In this document: in pieces, positions 17,306 through 25,785 of the stretch | How positions within the stretch are numbered: position 1 is the stretch's first letter | Layout of the letters: the number at the start of each line of letters is the position of its first letter | Assembly (NCBI RefSeq): GCF_014190805.1 | Contig: NZ_JACHVQ010000001.1 | Coordinates: 2,702,216 to 2,766,215 of the forward strand | From: Flexivirga oryzae | GTDB lineage: Bacteria; Actinomycetota; Actinomycetes; Actinomycetales; Dermatophilaceae | Reading direction: 5' to 3' | Length of the DNA stretch: 64,000 nucleotides | Program-made: the position numbers and the translations under genes | Notes under the pieces: generated by a model | Databases searched by the model: none | What the model saw: only the letters and a program-made list of their open reading frames with translations | Told to the model about the DNA's origin: nothing

Positions 17306-18088
17306 TCAGGAGTGATCCACGACGACCGCCGCGTGGTCGCTCCATCGCTCGCTGTATGACGCCGCACGGCCGATCAGGTGCGCATCGATCCGGGAGGCGA
17401 GGGACGGCGAGTCCAGCACGTAGTCGATCCGCCAGCCGCTGTCGTTGTCGAACGCCTTCCCCCGCCAGGACCACCAGGTGTACGGGCCGTCGACGTCGCC
17501 GGCCCGCTCCCGCACGACGTCCACCCACCCGGTCTCGAACCACGTCGTCAGGTGCTTCTGCTCCTCGGGCAGGAAACCCGCCTTGCCGCGATTTCCCTTC
17601 CAATTCTTGAGATCTCGCGGCGTATGACAGATGTTGAAGTCGCCGGTGACCACCGCGTCACGGTCGAGCAACTGCGCCATACGCGCCCCCATCGCCTCCA
17701 GGAAGGCGAACTTCTCGTCCTGCTTCGACGTACCCGCCTCGCCGGTGTGGACGTATGCCGACACCACCGTGATCGACGCGTCGCCGACGGCGACGGTCGC
17801 TTCGACCCACCGTCCGGCATCCTCGAAACCCGGCAGCCCGACGACGATCCCGGTGATCGGGTGCGGCGACAGCACGGCCACGCCGGCCCGCCCCGCGGCA
17901 GCGGCGGGGGCGTGCGCGACCTCCCAGGCCTCGAACACCGTGCCCCTCACGGCCGCGGTCAGTTGCTCCCCCGACGCCCGAACCTCCTGCAAGGCCAGAA
18001 CGTCCGCGTCCTGCGCCGCCAGCCACTCGAGGCCACCACGACGGGCGGCGGCACGGATCCCGTTGACATTCGCTGACACAACTCGCAC
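17306..18088 (-). CDS. xth: Exodeoxyribonuclease III
   Basis: The 260-residue protein is an Xth-type member of the exonuclease-endonuclease-phosphatase family. Visible active-site motifs are SANVNGIRAA (residues 5-14), LALQEVRA with the metal-binding Glu, VVSAYVHTG, GDFNICHTPRDLKNW, YTWWSWRGKAF, and the C-terminal SDHAAVVVD with the catalytic Asp-His. It cuts DNA at abasic sites and removes 3' nucleotides in base-excision repair. It lies 49 bp upstream of the RibD-like gene on the same strand. Confidence 0.95.
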   Translation of the reverse strand: MRVVSANVNGIRAAARRGGLEWLAAQDADVLALQEVRASGEQLTAAVRGTVFEAWEVAHAPAAAAGRAGVAVLSPHPITGIVVGLPGFEDAGRWVEATVAVGDASITVVSAYVHTGEAGTSKQDEKFAFLEAMGARMAQLLDRDAVVTGDFNICHTPRDLKNWKGNRGKAGFLPEEQKHLTTWFETGWVDVVRERAGDVDGPYTWWSWRGKAFDNDSGWRIDYVLDSPSLASRIDAHLIGRAASYSERWSDHAAVVVDHS

Positions 18089-18177
18089 CCGAAGACTCTC
18101 TCATTCTCGCCCCCTGTCTCGATACACCTCCCCCGCTGCGCCCCTCCGGCACTCGACTCGCATGATTGGATCGAACC

Positions 18178-19530
18178 ATGGCCCTGCACACCGCCCTGAC
18201 GCATCTCTTCGACGCCCGACTGGCCGAGGCACAGCGCACCAGCAGGGCGCCGTCGGCAGCGGCCGCCGTGATCGGGAACGGAGAGATCGTCTGGTCCGGC
18301 GCCGCCGGCCGCACGAACGGCCGCCCCGATGGCGAAACAGCAACCACCGCAACGCAATACCGCATCGGATCGATCACCAAGACATTCACCGCGGTGCTCA
18401 CCCTGCGACTGGTGGAAGACGGCCTGGTCACCCTCACCGACCCGGTCGCACAACACCTGCCCGAGCTCGCCGACCGGCTCCCCGGTGTCCGGGTCAGTGA
18501 GCTGCTGACCCACGGGGCGGGACTGCCGGCCGAGACCGAAGGAGCCTGGTGGGAGCGCAGCCAGGGGCGCACCTGGGACGAGTTGCAGCCGAGCATCCGG
18601 CTCATCCACCGGCCGGGTCGCCGCTTCCACTACAGCAACGTCGGTTTCGCGGTCGCGGGCGAGCTGGTGGCCCGGTTGCGGGACAGCACCTGGTGGGACC
18701 GGCTGCAGGTCGAGGTCCTGGAGCCGCTCAGGCTGCGCGACACGACCTACGCGCCCACCGCCGCCGCCGCTCCCGGCCTGGCCGTGCACCCCTACGCGGA
18801 CCTGCTGCACGACGAGCCCGCGACCGACACGTTCGCCATGGCACCCGCCGGGCAGTTGTGGTCCACGGTGCACGACCTGGCGGTCTTCGCGAAGTTCCTC
18901 GCCCGCGGCGACCGGCGCGTGCTCTCGGACGAGCTGCGCACCGAGATGCAGATCCCCGCACTGATCAACGACGACCCCGGCGCGTCATACACCCGCGCCT
19001 ACGGCTTCGGGCTCGACATCATCAACCACGGCGGCCAGCGTTTCATCGGCCACGGCGGCTCGATGCCGGGCCACCAGTCGGCGCTGCGCATCGACCCCGA
19101 GACCGGCGACGGCGCCGTCCAGTTGGTCAACAGCACCGCCGGCCTGGACCTGGACAATCTGCAACTCGTGCACGCACTACGCGAGCGCGCACCGCGCATC
19201 GGCTCGGCGTGGACCGCCGACCCGGCCCACACGGAAGCGGCAGACATCGTCGGCACCTGGTTCTGGGGTCCACGGCCGCACCTGCTGACCCGGGAGGGGT
19301 CCGGGTTGCGGCTGGCTCCGCTCGGCGGCGGCCGCGGCTCCCGCTTCGCGCCGGATGCCGACGGCGGCTGGATCGGGCTCGACGAGTACTTCGCCGGCGA
19401 ACGCCTCACGGTGCACCGCGACGCGGGCAGCGCACCGGCATACCTCGACCTGGGTAGCTTCCGCTTCGCGCGCACGCCGTACGATCCTGCGGGAGACATT
19501 CCGGGTGGCGCCGGAACCGGCTGGCGCTGA
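18178..19530 (+). CDS. Serine hydrolase, beta-lactamase/esterase class C family
   Basis: The 450-residue protein has the three class C signatures: SITK at 65-68 (the nucleophile Ser and general-base Lys), YSN at 152-154, and HGG in GHGGSMPGHQ at about residue 285. A C-terminal domain of about 130 residues (TWFWGPRPHLLT onward) follows, as in some esterases and D-aminopeptidases. There is no signal peptide, so it probably acts in the cytoplasm as an esterase or peptidase rather than in resistance. The ATG at 18178 was preferred to an in-frame TTG at 18166. Confidence 0.9.
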   Translation: MALHTALTHLFDARLAEAQRTSRAPSAAAAVIGNGEIVWSGAAGRTNGRPDGETATTATQYRIGSITKTFTAVLTLRLVEDGLVTLTDPVAQHLPELADRLPGVRVSELLTHGAGLPAETEGAWWERSQGRTWDELQPSIRLIHRPGRRFHYSNVGFAVAGELVARLRDSTWWDRLQVEVLEPLRLRDTTYAPTAAAAPGLAVHPYADLLHDEPATDTFAMAPAGQLWSTVHDLAVFAKFLARGDRRVLSDELRTEMQIPALINDDPGASYTRAYGFGLDIINHGGQRFIGHGGSMPGHQSALRIDPETGDGAVQLVNSTAGLDLDNLQLVHALRERAPRIGSAWTADPAHTEAADIVGTWFWGPRPHLLTREGSGLRLAPLGGGRGSRFAPDADGGWIGLDEYFAGERLTVHRDAGSAPAYLDLGSFRFARTPYDPAGDIPGGAGTGWR

Positions 19531-19548
19531 CCGACGTTAGGGAACTCG

Positions 19549-20208
19549 ATGGACCATTGGCTGACGACGATCCCGCCCCTGGCGGTCTACCTGATCGCCG
19601 GGCTCGCGGTCGGCATCGAGAGCCTCGGCGTCCCGATCCCGGGCGAGACGATCCTGGTCGCAGCCGCCATCCTGTCCTCGCGGCACGAGGTGTCGGTCAG
19701 CCCGCACGGCATCGCGATCGCCGCCGTCCTCGGCGCGGTCATCGGTGACTCGATCGGCTACACGATCGGGCGCCGCTACGGACACCGGCTGTTCGCCTAT
19801 CTGGAGCGTCGTTTCCCGCACCACTTCAGCCACGACCTGGTCGACTACGCCGAGCACGTCTTCGAACGCTGGGGTATGGCGGCGGTCTTCGTCGGACGCT
19901 TCATCGCACTGCTGCGCATCTTCGCCGGCCCGCTGTCCGGCTCGCTGAAGATGCACTACCCGCGCTTCCTGCTCGCCAACGCCACCGGCGCGATCTGCTG
20001 GGCGGGCGGCACGACCTACCTCGTCTACTACGTCGGGACGGCCGCGGAGGACTACCTCAAGAATTTCTCGTATGTCGCCCTCGGCGTCGCGGTCGTGCTC
20101 GGCCTGCTGGGCTCGACGATCCTGCGCCGGAAACTGGAGCGCAACGTGAAGCTCTTCGCCGAGGAGCGTGCTCGTCACGAGGCGCAGGCACAGCAGTCCA
20201 CGGACTGA
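19549..20208 (+). CDS. DedA family membrane protein
   Basis: The 219-residue membrane protein has the DedA/SNARE-associated pattern: ESLGVPIPGETIL at about 24-36 (re-entrant loop with the key Glu), GDSIGYTIGRRYG near 67-79, and FVGRFIALLRIFAGPLSG around 113-130 with conserved arginines. DedA proteins act in membrane homeostasis, including undecaprenyl-phosphate or phospholipid flipping. The C-terminus is charged and cytoplasmic. It starts 18 bp after the serine hydrolase gene and may be co-transcribed with it. Confidence 0.93.
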   Translation: MDHWLTTIPPLAVYLIAGLAVGIESLGVPIPGETILVAAAILSSRHEVSVSPHGIAIAAVLGAVIGDSIGYTIGRRYGHRLFAYLERRFPHHFSHDLVDYAEHVFERWGMAAVFVGRFIALLRIFAGPLSGSLKMHYPRFLLANATGAICWAGGTTYLVYYVGTAAEDYLKNFSYVALGVAVVLGLLGSTILRRKLERNVKLFAEERARHEAQAQQSTD

Positions 20209-20294
20209 CGAGGAGAGTGCGCAAGCCCGATCAAGTGCGGCCACGCGCCCGGTGGAAGCCTGGGATGACGTGAACCCGACAGTAGGAGGACGCC

Positions 20295-20525
20295 ATGAGC
20301 GACCCGAACACACTCCCGATCAGCAACCCGCTGCGACACACCGCCAAGATCCAGGTCCGGCTCACCGAGCTGGCCGACCACCTGCGCGGAGACATCACCA
20401 AGATCGACGAGCCACGGGCCCAGGCCCTCTTCGAGACCACCGCCGAGGTCCTGCTCGGCCTGCGCAACGCGTTCGCCGATTACGAGAAGGGCGAGGAGCC
20501 CGCCTGGCAGCGGCCGGCGAGCTGA
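20295..20525 (+). CDS. Small hypothetical cytoplasmic protein
   Basis: I do not recognise this 76-residue protein. A strong ribosome-binding site (AGGAGG with a 5-nt spacer) precedes the ATG, and codon usage matches neighbouring genes, so it is probably real. It is mostly helical in appearance (RLTELADHLRGDITKI, FETTAEVLLGLRNAFADYEK) with no membrane segment or cysteine. It stands alone, 86 bp after the dedA gene and before a repeat-rich spacer. Confidence 0.65.
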   Translation: MSDPNTLPISNPLRHTAKIQVRLTELADHLRGDITKIDEPRAQALFETTAEVLLGLRNAFADYEKGEEPAWQRPAS

Positions 20526-20786
20526 GGCCGGGCCACCGGTGGACGGATCGCCGGCTGCCCGATGCGGTGCTGGGCCAGGCCCATGAGGGATCGCCGGCGT
20601 TCTTCTCGGACTGATCCCGCTACTCGCCGAGAGGCCCAACAAACGCCGAGAGGCCCAGTAAGCGCCGACAGGCCCAGCAAACGGTGCCCGCCGAGGCCGA
20701 TTTACTGAGCCGCTCAGTGGGTTTGTGAGCCTCTCGGCGAAGGGGTGGTGGCGGTGCGTCCCGCGGGCGGGACGGGGAGTGGCCTG
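20526..20786. repeat. Spacer with 19-bp tandem repeats and inverted copies
   Basis: A 19-bp unit, CGCCGAGAGGCCCARYAAR, is present three times head to tail at 20625-20643, 20644-20662 and 20663-20681. Two related copies follow on the other strand: TTACTGAGCC at 20702-20711, and GCCTCTCGGCGA at 20729-20740, the latter an exact reverse complement of 20624-20635. The region can fold into a large hairpin and also contains the small palindrome ACTGAGCCGCTCAGT (20704-20718). No gene is supported; short open frames here are repeat-encoded. Confidence 0.8.
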
Positions 20787-21449
20787 CTACAGCAGGCGGC
20801 GCTGCATCGCCCACGAGGTGAGCTCGTGGCGGGACGACAACTGCAGTTTGCGCAACACCGACGAGACGTGTGTCTCGACGGTTTTCACCGAGATGAACAG
20901 CTCCTTGGCGACTTCCTTGTACTGGTAGCCACGCGCGATCAGCCGCATCACCTCACGCTCGCGCGCCGACAAGCGGTCGAGCTCCTCGTCGACCTCGGCG
21001 ATCTCGCCGGCCGCCGCGCCGAACGCGTCGAGCACGAACCCGGCCAGCCGCGGGCTGAACACCGCGTCCCCGTCACGGACCCGGTGGATCGCCGAGATCA
21101 GGTCCGTGGGGCTGATCGTCTTGGTGACGTAACCGCGGGCACCGGCCCGGATGACCGCGATGACGTCCTCGGCGGCGTCGGAGACCGACAACGCCAGGAA
21201 CCGCACCGGGTCGCCGGCGTCGGTCTGCAGTCCGGCGCAACCGGTGACGACGTCCGACCCGCCGTTGCCGTTCCCGCCCGGCAGGTGCACGTCGAGCAGC
21301 ACCACGTCGGGCCGCGTCTCCCGGATCACGGTGATCGCCGCGTCGACGTCGGGTGCCTCCCCGACGACCGTCACCGAGTCGTCCAGCTCCGCCTTGACCC
21401 CGGAACGGAACATCCGGTGGTCGTCGACCAGCACCACACGGGCCGTCAT
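20787..21449 (-). CDS. LuxR-family two-component response regulator (LiaR-like)
   Basis: The 220-residue NarL/LuxR-type regulator has a receiver domain (residues 4-120) with the acidic pair DD at 9-10, phosphoacceptor Asp53 (LLDVHLPGG) and Lys in YVTKTI. The C-terminal helix-turn-helix is at about 153-215 (LSAREREVMRLIARG, then KTVETHVSSVLRKL). Its partner is the PspC-histidine kinase encoded 58 bp upstream. The pair probably senses envelope stress and controls the divergent PspC/LiaF-like operon. Confidence 0.94.
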   Translation of the reverse strand: MTARVVLVDDHRMFRSGVKAELDDSVTVVGEAPDVDAAITVIRETRPDVVLLDVHLPGGNGNGGSDVVTGCAGLQTDAGDPVRFLALSVSDAAEDVIAVIRAGARGYVTKTISPTDLISAIHRVRDGDAVFSPRLAGFVLDAFGAAAGEIAEVDEELDRLSAREREVMRLIARGYQYKEVAKELFISVKTVETHVSSVLRKLQLSSRHELTSWAMQRRLL

Positions 21450-21507
21450 GCGAGGCCCCCGGGAAGTGTCGGGAGGAGCGGATCGGGGGAGAAACTTCGT
21501 GGGGTGC

Positions 21508-22743
21508 TCATGATTCGCCGTCCTTCGTGTCCTCGCCTGTCGTGGGATCGGTCAGCGGCATCCGCAACCGCACCTCGGTGCCGTCGTCCAGTCGCCGCAC
21601 CTGCGCCTCTCCCCCGTGCCGGTCCATCCGGCCCATGATCGACTCGCGCACGCCGAGGCGGTCCTCGGGCACGTCCGCCGGGTCGAAGCCGGGCCCGTGG
21701 TCACGCACGAACGCCTCCGCCTCGCCCGGCCCGACCTCGAGGTAGACCGACACCGGCGGCTCACCGTGCCGGACGGCGTTGGCGAGGGCCTCACGCAGCG
21801 CCTGCACCAGCGCCGCCCCCGCCTCACCCAGCGCGTGGTCACCCGTCACCACCACGTCCACGGGTATGCCGTGCAGCGTCTCGATGTCGCTCGCGGCCTC
21901 CTTCACCGCCGAGGCCAGCGTGGCGTCCTTGGGTGCCTGCTCGGCATACAGCCAGTTGCGCAGCTCACGTTCCTGGGCACGGGCGAGCAACTGGACCGCC
22001 TGCGGGTCGTCGGCGCGCCGCTGGATCAGCGCGAGCGTCTGCAGCACCGAGTCGTGCAGATGTGCTGCGATGTCTGCCTTCTCGGTGGCCCGGATGCGCT
22101 CGGTCTGCTCGGTGCGCAGCGTGTCGAAGAAGCGCGCGATGAACGGCGCACCGAGGATCCCGGCGCCGAGCAGCACGACCAGCACCCCGACGGTGACGTC
22201 CCGCAGCCGGCTGAACCCACCGCCCTGCGACAGCAACAGGATCAGGCCCATCAGCGCCATCACGATGCCGATCACGGTGCGGATGCGTGTCTCCCGCCGG
22301 TCGTTCGCGCTGATCCACTGACGCCGCTCGGCCGTGCCCAGCCGCGACCAGACCAGCACCAGGCCGATCCCGATCACCAGCAGCGGCAACGTCAGCGACA
22401 GCCGAGCGACCGAACGGACCGCGCCGCTGACCGCCAGCCCGCCGATCACCAGCACCGGTACGCCGATCAGGAACAGCCGGCCGCGCGAGATGCTGCTGTG
22501 TTCCTTGTCGAACGGGTTGACCAGCGCCGCCCCGTCCGACTGCGGCATCGTCAGCCACAGGAACGCGTAGACCGGCAGCCCGAAGAGGAAGACGATCGAG
22601 ATCGCGGTGATCACCCGCAGGCTGGCCAGCGGCACACCCAGGTGCCGGCTGACCCCTGCGCACACACCGGCGACCACCCGGCCCTCGGTGGGCCGGGTGA
22701 GCGGCGGACGCTGCACGCCGTCGACCCGGGCTGTCTCACTCAC
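21508..22743 (-). CDS. Sensor histidine kinase with N-terminal PspC domain
   Basis: The 411-residue kinase starts with a PspC domain (GRVVAGVCAGVSRHLGVPLA, about 21-40, plus its helix), then further membrane helices to about residue 195. A HisKA_3 dimerisation domain follows, with the phosphorylated His in AAHLHDSVLQTLALI. The HATPase region has ALREALANAVRHG (N box) and DHGPGFDPADV (G1 box). PspC-kinase fusions in actinobacteria are LiaS/VraS-like envelope-stress sensors. The GTG at 22743 is preferred, as upstream codons look non-coding. It lies divergent to a second PspC gene. Confidence 0.93.
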   Translation of the reverse strand: MSETARVDGVQRPPLTRPTEGRVVAGVCAGVSRHLGVPLASLRVITAISIVFLFGLPVYAFLWLTMPQSDGAALVNPFDKEHSSISRGRLFLIGVPVLVIGGLAVSGAVRSVARLSLTLPLLVIGIGLVLVWSRLGTAERRQWISANDRRETRIRTVIGIVMALMGLILLLSQGGGFSRLRDVTVGVLVVLLGAGILGAPFIARFFDTLRTEQTERIRATEKADIAAHLHDSVLQTLALIQRRADDPQAVQLLARAQERELRNWLYAEQAPKDATLASAVKEAASDIETLHGIPVDVVVTGDHALGEAGAALVQALREALANAVRHGEPPVSVYLEVGPGEAEAFVRDHGPGFDPADVPEDRLGVRESIMGRMDRHGGEAQVRRLDDGTEVRLRMPLTDPTTGEDTKDGES

Positions 22744-22842
22744 GTCACCCAGTCTTACCCACTTCTTGCCGCACACCGAACTCTCGGACCGGTTTTCGGG
22801 GACGCCTCAGGGAACCGTCAGGGTCGACCCGCATGGCAGCGG

Positions 22843-22876
22843 GCGTCATACCCCGCCATCGTGGTAGGTATGACGC
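22843..22876. repeat. 10-bp inverted repeat over the start of the PspC gene
   Basis: GCGTCATACC (22843-22852) and GGTATGACGC (22867-22876) form a perfect inverted repeat with a 14-nt loop. The right arm contains the ATG start codon of the PspC/LiaF-like gene, so the hairpin or a bound protein could control translation or transcription there. Both arms are copies of the dispersed GTATGNCG octamer. Confidence 0.6.
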
Positions 22877-24246
22877 AACAGACCTACCCGAGCGGGCCGC
22901 CGCGGCCGACGAGGCCGTATGACGCACTCGACCGGCTCTTCGCCGCCGCCCGGCGGCTCGGTGTGCCGCGCGACGGCGAGGAGAAGTGGTTCGGCGGGGT
23001 GGCGGCCGGCCTGGCGGGACGCTGGGGCGTCGACCCGCTGATCGTCCGCGCCGGCTTCATCCTGGCGGCGGTCCTGTTCGGGATCGGGGTGCCGCTGTAC
23101 TTCGTCGGCTGGGCGCTGCTGCCGGACGACCAGGACCAGATCGTCGCGGAGAAGGCCATCCGGCACGGGGACCCGGGCTCGATCACGCTCTGTGTCATCG
23201 CGGTCGTGTTGTCCTGCGGTGGGTTCGGAGCGTTCTGGTCGATCGGCAACGGGTGGGGTGTCGGCGGCCAGGCGATCGGCCTGGCGGTCCTCGCCTGGGC
23301 GTTCCTCGCCTGGAACGGCCACGGGCCCGGCGCCCGGCGCCCGGACGAGTCGACCCACGCGTGGACGAGCCGGCTCAGCGACGCGGTCCGCTCCAACGGG
23401 TCCACCGGTACGGCGCCCCAGCACACACCCCGCGAGCCGGCACCGCAGAGTGCCGGCAACCGGGCCGCAGCCGCGGGCGCAGCGGTCCGCGACGGCGGCA
23501 TCGACCTGCGCAAGCGGGACGAGGGCGCTCCCTGGTCCGGCGCGAGCGGCGTTCCCGGCGGCCAGGATCCGTGGGGCACCGTCGCAGCGCCCGTCCGGGT
23601 GAAGCGCCGCCGGCTGGGCGCCGCCCTCACCCTGGCAATCCTCGGAATCTCCGTGCTGGCAGGCGCATTCACTGCGTTGGTCCTTGTCAGCACCTCCCAT
23701 GGCGACAGCGCCCTGCAGTTGGGCCTGGCCGCCGGAGCCGCCGTCGCGGCGGTCGCGCTGGTCATCGGGGGACTGGCGGGACGCCGCGGCGGTGTGCTCG
23801 GCGCACTCGCCACGATCGCGGCACTGCTCGCGTTGGCCACCTCCGCGGCGGCGCCGAAGGATATGCCGTGGACCGGCACCATCGGCGACGAGCTCTGGCA
23901 GCCCACGTCCGTCACGCAGCACAACTTCGCGATGCGCGTCGGCGACGGCCGGCTCGACCTGAGCGGCCTGCACGCAGCCGACCTGCCGCAGCACACGAAC
24001 CTGCACGCCCGGGTCAACGTCGGTCAGCTGACGATCACCGTGCCGGACGGCGTGACCGTGAAGGTGCACGGCTACGCCCACATCGGTCAGATCGAGGTCG
24101 TGCACCGGGGCACGACCGACAAGCACATCAGCGGGCACGGCGGCATCGACACGAGGCACACGTTCACCGTCGGCAGCGGGCCGAAGGTCATCGACCTCGA
24201 CGCCAGCGTCGGCATGGGCAACATCACCATCAAGGAGACGTCATGA
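22870..24246 (+). CDS. PspC and LiaF-like (toast-rack) membrane protein
   Basis: The 458-residue protein has an N-terminal PspC domain (EEKWFGGVAAGLAGRWGVDP at about 38-57, then a membrane helix ending VGWALLPDD). A further helix pair at about 100-145 follows, then a polar linker and another set of helices (about 240-330). The C-terminal beta domain (GDGRLDLSGLHAADLP, VNVGQLTITVPDGVTVKVHG) is like the adhesin/toast-rack region of LiaF and VanW-linked proteins. In Bacillus, LiaF restrains the LiaS kinase; a similar partnership with the divergent kinase is likely. The ATG at 22870 is used because kinase-gene antisense precedes it. Confidence 0.85.
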   Translation: MTQQTYPSGPPRPTRPYDALDRLFAAARRLGVPRDGEEKWFGGVAAGLAGRWGVDPLIVRAGFILAAVLFGIGVPLYFVGWALLPDDQDQIVAEKAIRHGDPGSITLCVIAVVLSCGGFGAFWSIGNGWGVGGQAIGLAVLAWAFLAWNGHGPGARRPDESTHAWTSRLSDAVRSNGSTGTAPQHTPREPAPQSAGNRAAAAGAAVRDGGIDLRKRDEGAPWSGASGVPGGQDPWGTVAAPVRVKRRRLGAALTLAILGISVLAGAFTALVLVSTSHGDSALQLGLAAGAAVAAVALVIGGLAGRRGGVLGALATIAALLALATSAAAPKDMPWTGTIGDELWQPTSVTQHNFAMRVGDGRLDLSGLHAADLPQHTNLHARVNVGQLTITVPDGVTVKVHGYAHIGQIEVVHRGTTDKHISGHGGIDTRHTFTVGSGPKVIDLDASVGMGNITIKETS

Positions 24247-24659
24247 GTCTGGAACCACACGAGCCCCGCGAGGTCGCCGAGCAGGGACAGGGCTTGGGCT
24301 ACCCGACCGCGGAGGTGCCCACGTACCGGAAGGTCGCGGCGCACCCGGAGCCGGCACAGCAGACCGCCTCCTGGCCGGGGTCGACCGGCGAACTACCGGT
24401 GACCGGCGCGCCCGCCGCGGCTGCCCCGCAGCGGCCCCGTGGCCCCTACGTGCCGACGATCGTGCGCGGCCTCTTCGTGCTGGCCCTCGCCGCCGTGGCG
24501 TTCGTCTGGCGCCTCGCCGACGACCCCAACTGGGCGGTCGTGGGCATCACGCTGGGCGTCTGCGCGGGTGCGGTGCTGCTGCTTGCGGCGGTCACCAGCC
24601 TCGTGCTGCGACGGGTCCAGCGCGAGCGCGACTTCGACCGCATGTTGTCCGGTTCGTGA
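24243..24659 (+). CDS. Small membrane protein of the PspC/LiaF operon
   Basis: The 138-residue protein has a disordered, proline/alanine-rich N-terminal half (about residues 1-70) and two transmembrane helices (IVRGLFVLALAAVAFVW and VVGITLGVCAGAVLLLAAV), ending in a charged tail. Its ATG overlaps the preceding stop as ATGA, so translation is coupled to the PspC/LiaF-like protein. Small two-helix proteins of this kind often close such envelope-stress operons; its function is unknown. Confidence 0.8.
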   Translation: MSLEPHEPREVAEQGQGLGYPTAEVPTYRKVAAHPEPAQQTASWPGSTGELPVTGAPAAAAPQRPRGPYVPTIVRGLFVLALAAVAFVWRLADDPNWAVVGITLGVCAGAVLLLAAVTSLVLRRVQRERDFDRMLSGS

Positions 24660-24663
24660 CCGC

Positions 24664-25749
24664 TCAACGGCTGTCGTGGGACCGGGCGCGGCGGTACTCG
24701 GCGAGCACGGTCTGCACGACCTCGGACCAGCCGAGCTGTGGTCGCTCACTGCGGCTGTATGCCGAAAGCGATTGCCGCAGCACCGGATCCGTCGCGAACC
24801 GAGCCAGTGCAGTGACGAAGCGCTCGTCGTCCGCGACCACCAGGCCGGTCCGCTCGTGCTCGACCAGGTCCGCGACGGCGCTCTCGGCACGGGTGACGAC
24901 CGGCAGGCCGCAGCACCGGGCCTCCGCCGCCGCGATGCCGAACGCCTCGAGCACCGTCGGCGCGGCATAGACGTCGGCGCCGCGGTAGAGATCACGCAAC
25001 GCGGGTGCGTCGAGCCGACCGGGCAGCGCACACCAGTGCGGCCGCCGCGCCGCCAGCCGGGACCAGAGCGGCCCGTCGCCCGCGATGGTCAGCCGGATGT
25101 CCGTGCCGGAGAGTTCGCGGGCGCGGCGCACCATCTCGATCAACTGCGCCGGGCGCTTGCGGGCCGCGAAGCGCATCGCGCTCACCACGTCCACCACGCC
25201 GGCGCCGCGAGGAGGTTCACCGTCACCACGCCAGAAGGAGGTGTCGATGCCGTTCGGGACGATGCTGACCGGTGCGTCCGCGGTCCGTTCCAGCGGGGCC
25301 GCGGCGACCTGCGACACCGCGGACAACGCGACACCCCGCCTGGCCCACCGCGCCGTGTAACCGGCAGCTCGCACCATCGGCTCGGAGTGGCCGGTGACGC
25401 TGTGCCAGGTGGCCGCCACGGGCGTCCCGACCGCCAGCGCGGCACGCACGCCGTCGACCGCGAACGGGCTGACGACTCCGAGATGGGCGTGCGCCACGTC
25501 GAAATCACCATGTTGCAGGGCGATGCGCACGGAGTGACCCGCCGCCGGGTTGATCAGCAGACCCCCCGGCAGCTCCCGACGCATGCCCAGCCGATGCACC
25601 GGCACAGGGTTGTCGGAGGTCCCCGGTGTAATGGTGAAGACCTCCACCTGGTGCCCGGCGGCGGCCAGGGCCGCGGCGAGCCCGTGGACCTGCGTCTCGA
25701 TGCCGCCGAGTCTCGGCGGATAGCAATCCGACAGCAGCGCGACCTTCAT
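24664..25749 (-). CDS. Glycosyltransferase family 4
   Basis: The 361-residue GT-B enzyme has the GT4 landmarks: N-terminal acceptor loop GGIETQVHGLAAALAAAGH (about 15-33), SIVPNGIDTSFW in the middle, and EAFGIAAAEARCCGLPVV, the E-x7-E donor-binding motif. It transfers a sugar from a nucleotide donor to an unknown acceptor. No signal peptide or membrane span is seen, so it acts at the inner face of the membrane or in the cytosol. It is divergent from a PIG-L deacetylase gene, with starts only 36 bp apart, which suggests one pathway (compare the GT4 and deacetylase pairs of GPI, mycothiol and bacillithiol synthesis). Confidence 0.9.
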   Translation of the reverse strand: MKVALLSDCYPPRLGGIETQVHGLAAALAAAGHQVEVFTITPGTSDNPVPVHRLGMRRELPGGLLINPAAGHSVRIALQHGDFDVAHAHLGVVSPFAVDGVRAALAVGTPVAATWHSVTGHSEPMVRAAGYTARWARRGVALSAVSQVAAAPLERTADAPVSIVPNGIDTSFWRGDGEPPRGAGVVDVVSAMRFAARKRPAQLIEMVRRARELSGTDIRLTIAGDGPLWSRLAARRPHWCALPGRLDAPALRDLYRGADVYAAPTVLEAFGIAAAEARCCGLPVVTRAESAVADLVEHERTGLVVADDERFVTALARFATDPVLRQSLSAYSRSERPQLGWSEVVQTVLAEYRRARSHDSR

Positions 25750-25785
25750 CAATCGACAAGACTGCCATGCGGGAGGATGGGACCG

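Noticed and set aside
18166..19530. Secreted beta-lactamase
   Set aside because: The catalytic motifs fit, but there is no signal peptide and a long extra C-terminal domain, so an intracellular esterase or peptidase is more likely.
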